The translations under genes were made by a program, and so were the position numbers. Below the pieces are notes generated by a model. The model searched no databases and was not told where the DNA came from. It worked only from the letters and a program-made list of their open reading frames with translations. This document shows, in pieces, positions 62,129 to 64,000 of a stretch of 64,000 bases of DNA. Numbering within the stretch: position 1 is the stretch's first letter; every line of letters begins with the position of its first letter. The stretch comes from CAZVFX01 sp964626565 (GTDB taxonomy: Bacteria; Myxococcota_A; UBA9042; CAIXZC01), in the NCBI GenBank assembly GCA_964626565.1, contig CAZVFX010000007.1, forward strand, positions 30,598 to 94,597, in the 5' to 3' direction.

Positions 62129-63946
62129 ATGCGCCAGTTTTGCGCATCCTGCGAAAGAATAACGGAAGCAGAGGGGCACTCGTGCCCGAAATGCGGAATG
62201 CGTCTGGCGCATCTGGGAGACGAGACGCTGGTGGGGCAGACGCTGGACGGCCGCTACGAAGTAACCGAGGAGTTGGGCCGGGGCGGAATGGGCGTCGTCT
62301 ACCGCGCACGCCAGAAATACCTTGACCGGGACCTTGCCCTGAAAGTCCTTCGCCGCTCCCTGCTGGATGACCCGAACAACGCCCAGCGGTTCCTGCAGGA
62401 AGCCAGGGCTGTTTCGCGCCTTTCGAATCCTCACACCGTTACAGTGTACGATTTCGGCGTTTCCGAAGACGGCCGCCTCTATTTCACCATGGAGTTGCTG
62501 GAAGGGGAGACCGTGGGCGCCCTCATCGGGCGGGAAGGGCCCCTCGACTACAAGACTGCAGTGGCCCTGACTTCGCAGGCTTGCGACTCACTCGCGGAGG
62601 CGCACGCACAGGGAATCTGGCATCGGGACCTGAAGCCGGACAACATGTTCCTCACTCTCGACCCCGAGGGAGAGGTGCGGCTGAAGATACTCGACTTCGG
62701 CCTGGCTCGATTGGAAGGTGCTCCCCAAGTGGCGACCACCGCCGGCGTCGTGCGGGGAACGGCTCAATACCTCAGCCCCGAGCAGGCACTCTCAGGCAGA
62801 ATCGACGGCCGAAGCGACATCTACTCCCTGGCGGTCACCCTATACGAGATGCTCACCGGAGAGCCGCCCTTCATGGGTGAGACCCCGCTGGCCATCTGCA
62901 ACAGCCATCTGACGCGCTCTCCGCCGGCAATTGCGGAGAAACGACCTGAGTTGACTCTTCCCGATGCACTCTGCCGCACCGTGATGCTGGCGCTGGAAAA
63001 AGATCCGGAAGGCCGTCCCCAGACCGTACGAGAATTCGCCGGGGCGCTCTCCGCATCCATCGGCTGTACGCTGCCGGACACCGGACCGATAGCGACGGTT
63101 TCGCTGCCTCCGCCGCCTGCACGCGAGGAGACTCCGGCACAGACATGGCAGCCGGTTTTTCGCCGGTCCCTGCGGCTATGCATGGAATCGCTGGAGAACA
63201 TCACCGGGTCGGGCAAGCGCAGGCCCGTGCTGCGAGCCCTGTGCTGGGGAGCCCTGGGCCTGGCCATTGTGATCGGGGCAATGCTCTCCCTCGAAGTCGA
63301 CACTCCGGTCACGAAGAAAGACCCGGGACGGAAGGCAGCCGCTATCACCCATGCTGAGCCGCAGCAAGACGCGGCCCGACCGAAACCTCCGGCGAAGAAG
63401 AGGAACCGGGGGAGGCCAAAGGTTGTAGCCAGCCAGTCGAAAGAGACCGACTCGTCGGCTGTTCCGCCCGCTACGCAACACCCACGGGCGACTGTGAAAA
63501 CTACCGCCATCAATGCTTCCGCGAGGCAGAAACCGGTGCAACAGGAAGCGGTTGCCGTGTGGGCGGGGTGGAGAACGCTGATGCCGCCGGAACAGTCGGT
63601 CGGCGTCGCCACCGACGTACCCGCGGCCACTGCCGACGAAGATGCGCCAACTCCCACAGAGAAAGCGGTGGACAGACGGACCACGAGCCCTGAGACGCCG
63701 TTGGAAATTGCTCTCCCTACGCCCGTTGATGAGGTGCCGGTGCCGACGGCTGAAAGCACCTCCGAATATACGCTCATCCCCCATACACCCCCAACCAAAC
63801 TGAAAGGCGGTGCCAGCGACATGACCGTTCTGGCAACCGATGCTGAAACCGAGCAGGTCGGCGACTATACAAAGCTCCCGATTGCGCCGCAATCTGCCTC
63901 CAAAAACCGCTGGACCGCGCCCGCACATGACGGTATAGTGCAATAG
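62129..63946 (+). CDS. Ser/Thr protein kinase with N-terminal zinc ribbon
   Basis: The 605-residue protein starts with a zinc ribbon (C5-x2-C8, C19-x2-C22). A Hanks-type kinase domain spans about 43-312: glycine loop LGRGGMGVVYRA, K72 in ALKVL, HRD at 165-167 (WHRDLKPDN), DFG at 189-191 and the APE-like SPEQ. A linker, one membrane segment (about 369-388, ALCWGALGLAIVIGAML) and a Pro/Thr/Lys-rich outer tail of about 215 residues follow. It probably phosphorylates cytoplasmic substrates in response to an envelope signal. The ATG at 62129 follows CGGAGG; an upstream ATG-like start at 62090 is less likely. The 54 bases after it hold nothing recognised. Confidence 0.9.
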   Translation: MRQFCASCERITEAEGHSCPKCGMRLAHLGDETLVGQTLDGRYEVTEELGRGGMGVVYRARQKYLDRDLALKVLRRSLLDDPNNAQRFLQEARAVSRLSNPHTVTVYDFGVSEDGRLYFTMELLEGETVGALIGREGPLDYKTAVALTSQACDSLAEAHAQGIWHRDLKPDNMFLTLDPEGEVRLKILDFGLARLEGAPQVATTAGVVRGTAQYLSPEQALSGRIDGRSDIYSLAVTLYEMLTGEPPFMGETPLAICNSHLTRSPPAIAEKRPELTLPDALCRTVMLALEKDPEGRPQTVREFAGALSASIGCTLPDTGPIATVSLPPPPAREETPAQTWQPVFRRSLRLCMESLENITGSGKRRPVLRALCWGALGLAIVIGAMLSLEVDTPVTKKDPGRKAAAITHAEPQQDAARPKPPAKKRNRGRPKVVASQSKETDSSAVPPATQHPRATVKTTAINASARQKPVQQEAVAVWAGWRTLMPPEQSVGVATDVPAATADEDAPTPTEKAVDRRTTSPETPLEIALPTPVDEVPVPTAESTSEYTLIPHTPPTKLKGGASDMTVLATDAETEQVGDYTKLPIAPQSASKNRWTAPAHDGIVQ

Positions 63947-64000
63947 ACTAGGTAGCGCACTAGTATCGTACGTGTGTCCCCGGAGCAGCATCATGGTTCG

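Noticed and set aside
63936..63962. Inverted repeat TAGTGC...GCACTA after the kinase stop as a terminator
   Set aside because: Only 6 bp with a 15-base loop and no T-run.

Overview
This window comes from a high-GC bacterium, most likely a member of the Myxococcota or a nearby deltaproteobacterial lineage. The evidence is a large investment in Cys-rich, calcium/metal-binding-type surface proteins (MopE-like, a 3,502-residue Cys-repeat lipoprotein), an AgmX/PglI-type TonB-like protein, PEGA, TPR and LysM envelope proteins, a eukaryote-like Ser/Thr kinase, and outer-membrane barrels of the kind common in myxobacteria. No rRNA, tRNA, CRISPR array, transposase or prophage was recognised. No gene-free stretch exceeds 300 bases.

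Layout. 1-2891: 3' part of a MopE-like protein. 2956-5117: nifU-nifS, a NIF-type Fe-S assembly pair without nitrogenase genes. 5247-11088: NmrA-like dehydrogenase, YqiA-like esterase, GTP-type PEP carboxykinase, L-aspartate oxidase, YciO. 11283-20672: an envelope block with PEGA, TPR, AgmX-like, TatA and LysM proteins, a degenerate sigma54-activator-like regulator with a small lipoprotein, a signal-peptidase-like protein lacking its catalytic dyad, and a polylysine lipoprotein. 20726-23979: a compact bacterial microcompartment operon (BMC-H, BMC-P, acylating aldehyde dehydrogenase, BMC-T) directly downstream of nikR, with a perfect inverted repeat over its predicted promoter. 23976-28452: a membrane protein, a helix-hairpin-helix protein, two outer-membrane barrels and ftsY. 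28539-39047: the giant repeat lipoprotein. 39274-46539: the rod-shape operon mreB-mreC-mreD-mrdA-rodA, then a tandem Sm/Hfq-like protein and a PrsW-like protease. The PBP2 carries an inserted set of zinc-ribbon-like motifs. 46631-48763: two tandem paralogous exported proteins. 48812-57371: five B12-type radical SAM proteins surrounding an apparent selenoprotein lipoprotein. 57388-59961: a lipoprotein with a glycosidase-like domain. 60156-61903: a NarL-type two-component pair. 62129-63946: a zinc-ribbon Ser/Thr kinase.

The strongest candidates for something undescribed are: (i) the thioredoxin-like lipoprotein at 50424-51539, whose in-frame TGA makes a UxxC redox motif and is followed at the right distance by a SECIS-like hairpin; (ii) the minimal microcompartment locus that may be under NikR control; (iii) the PBP2 with three extracytoplasmic ribbon-like motifs; (iv) the two-domain Sm/Hfq-like protein; and (v) the giant repeat lipoprotein with recently amplified 378-bp units. 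All assignments come from reading the sequence and recalling family motifs. No database search was run.
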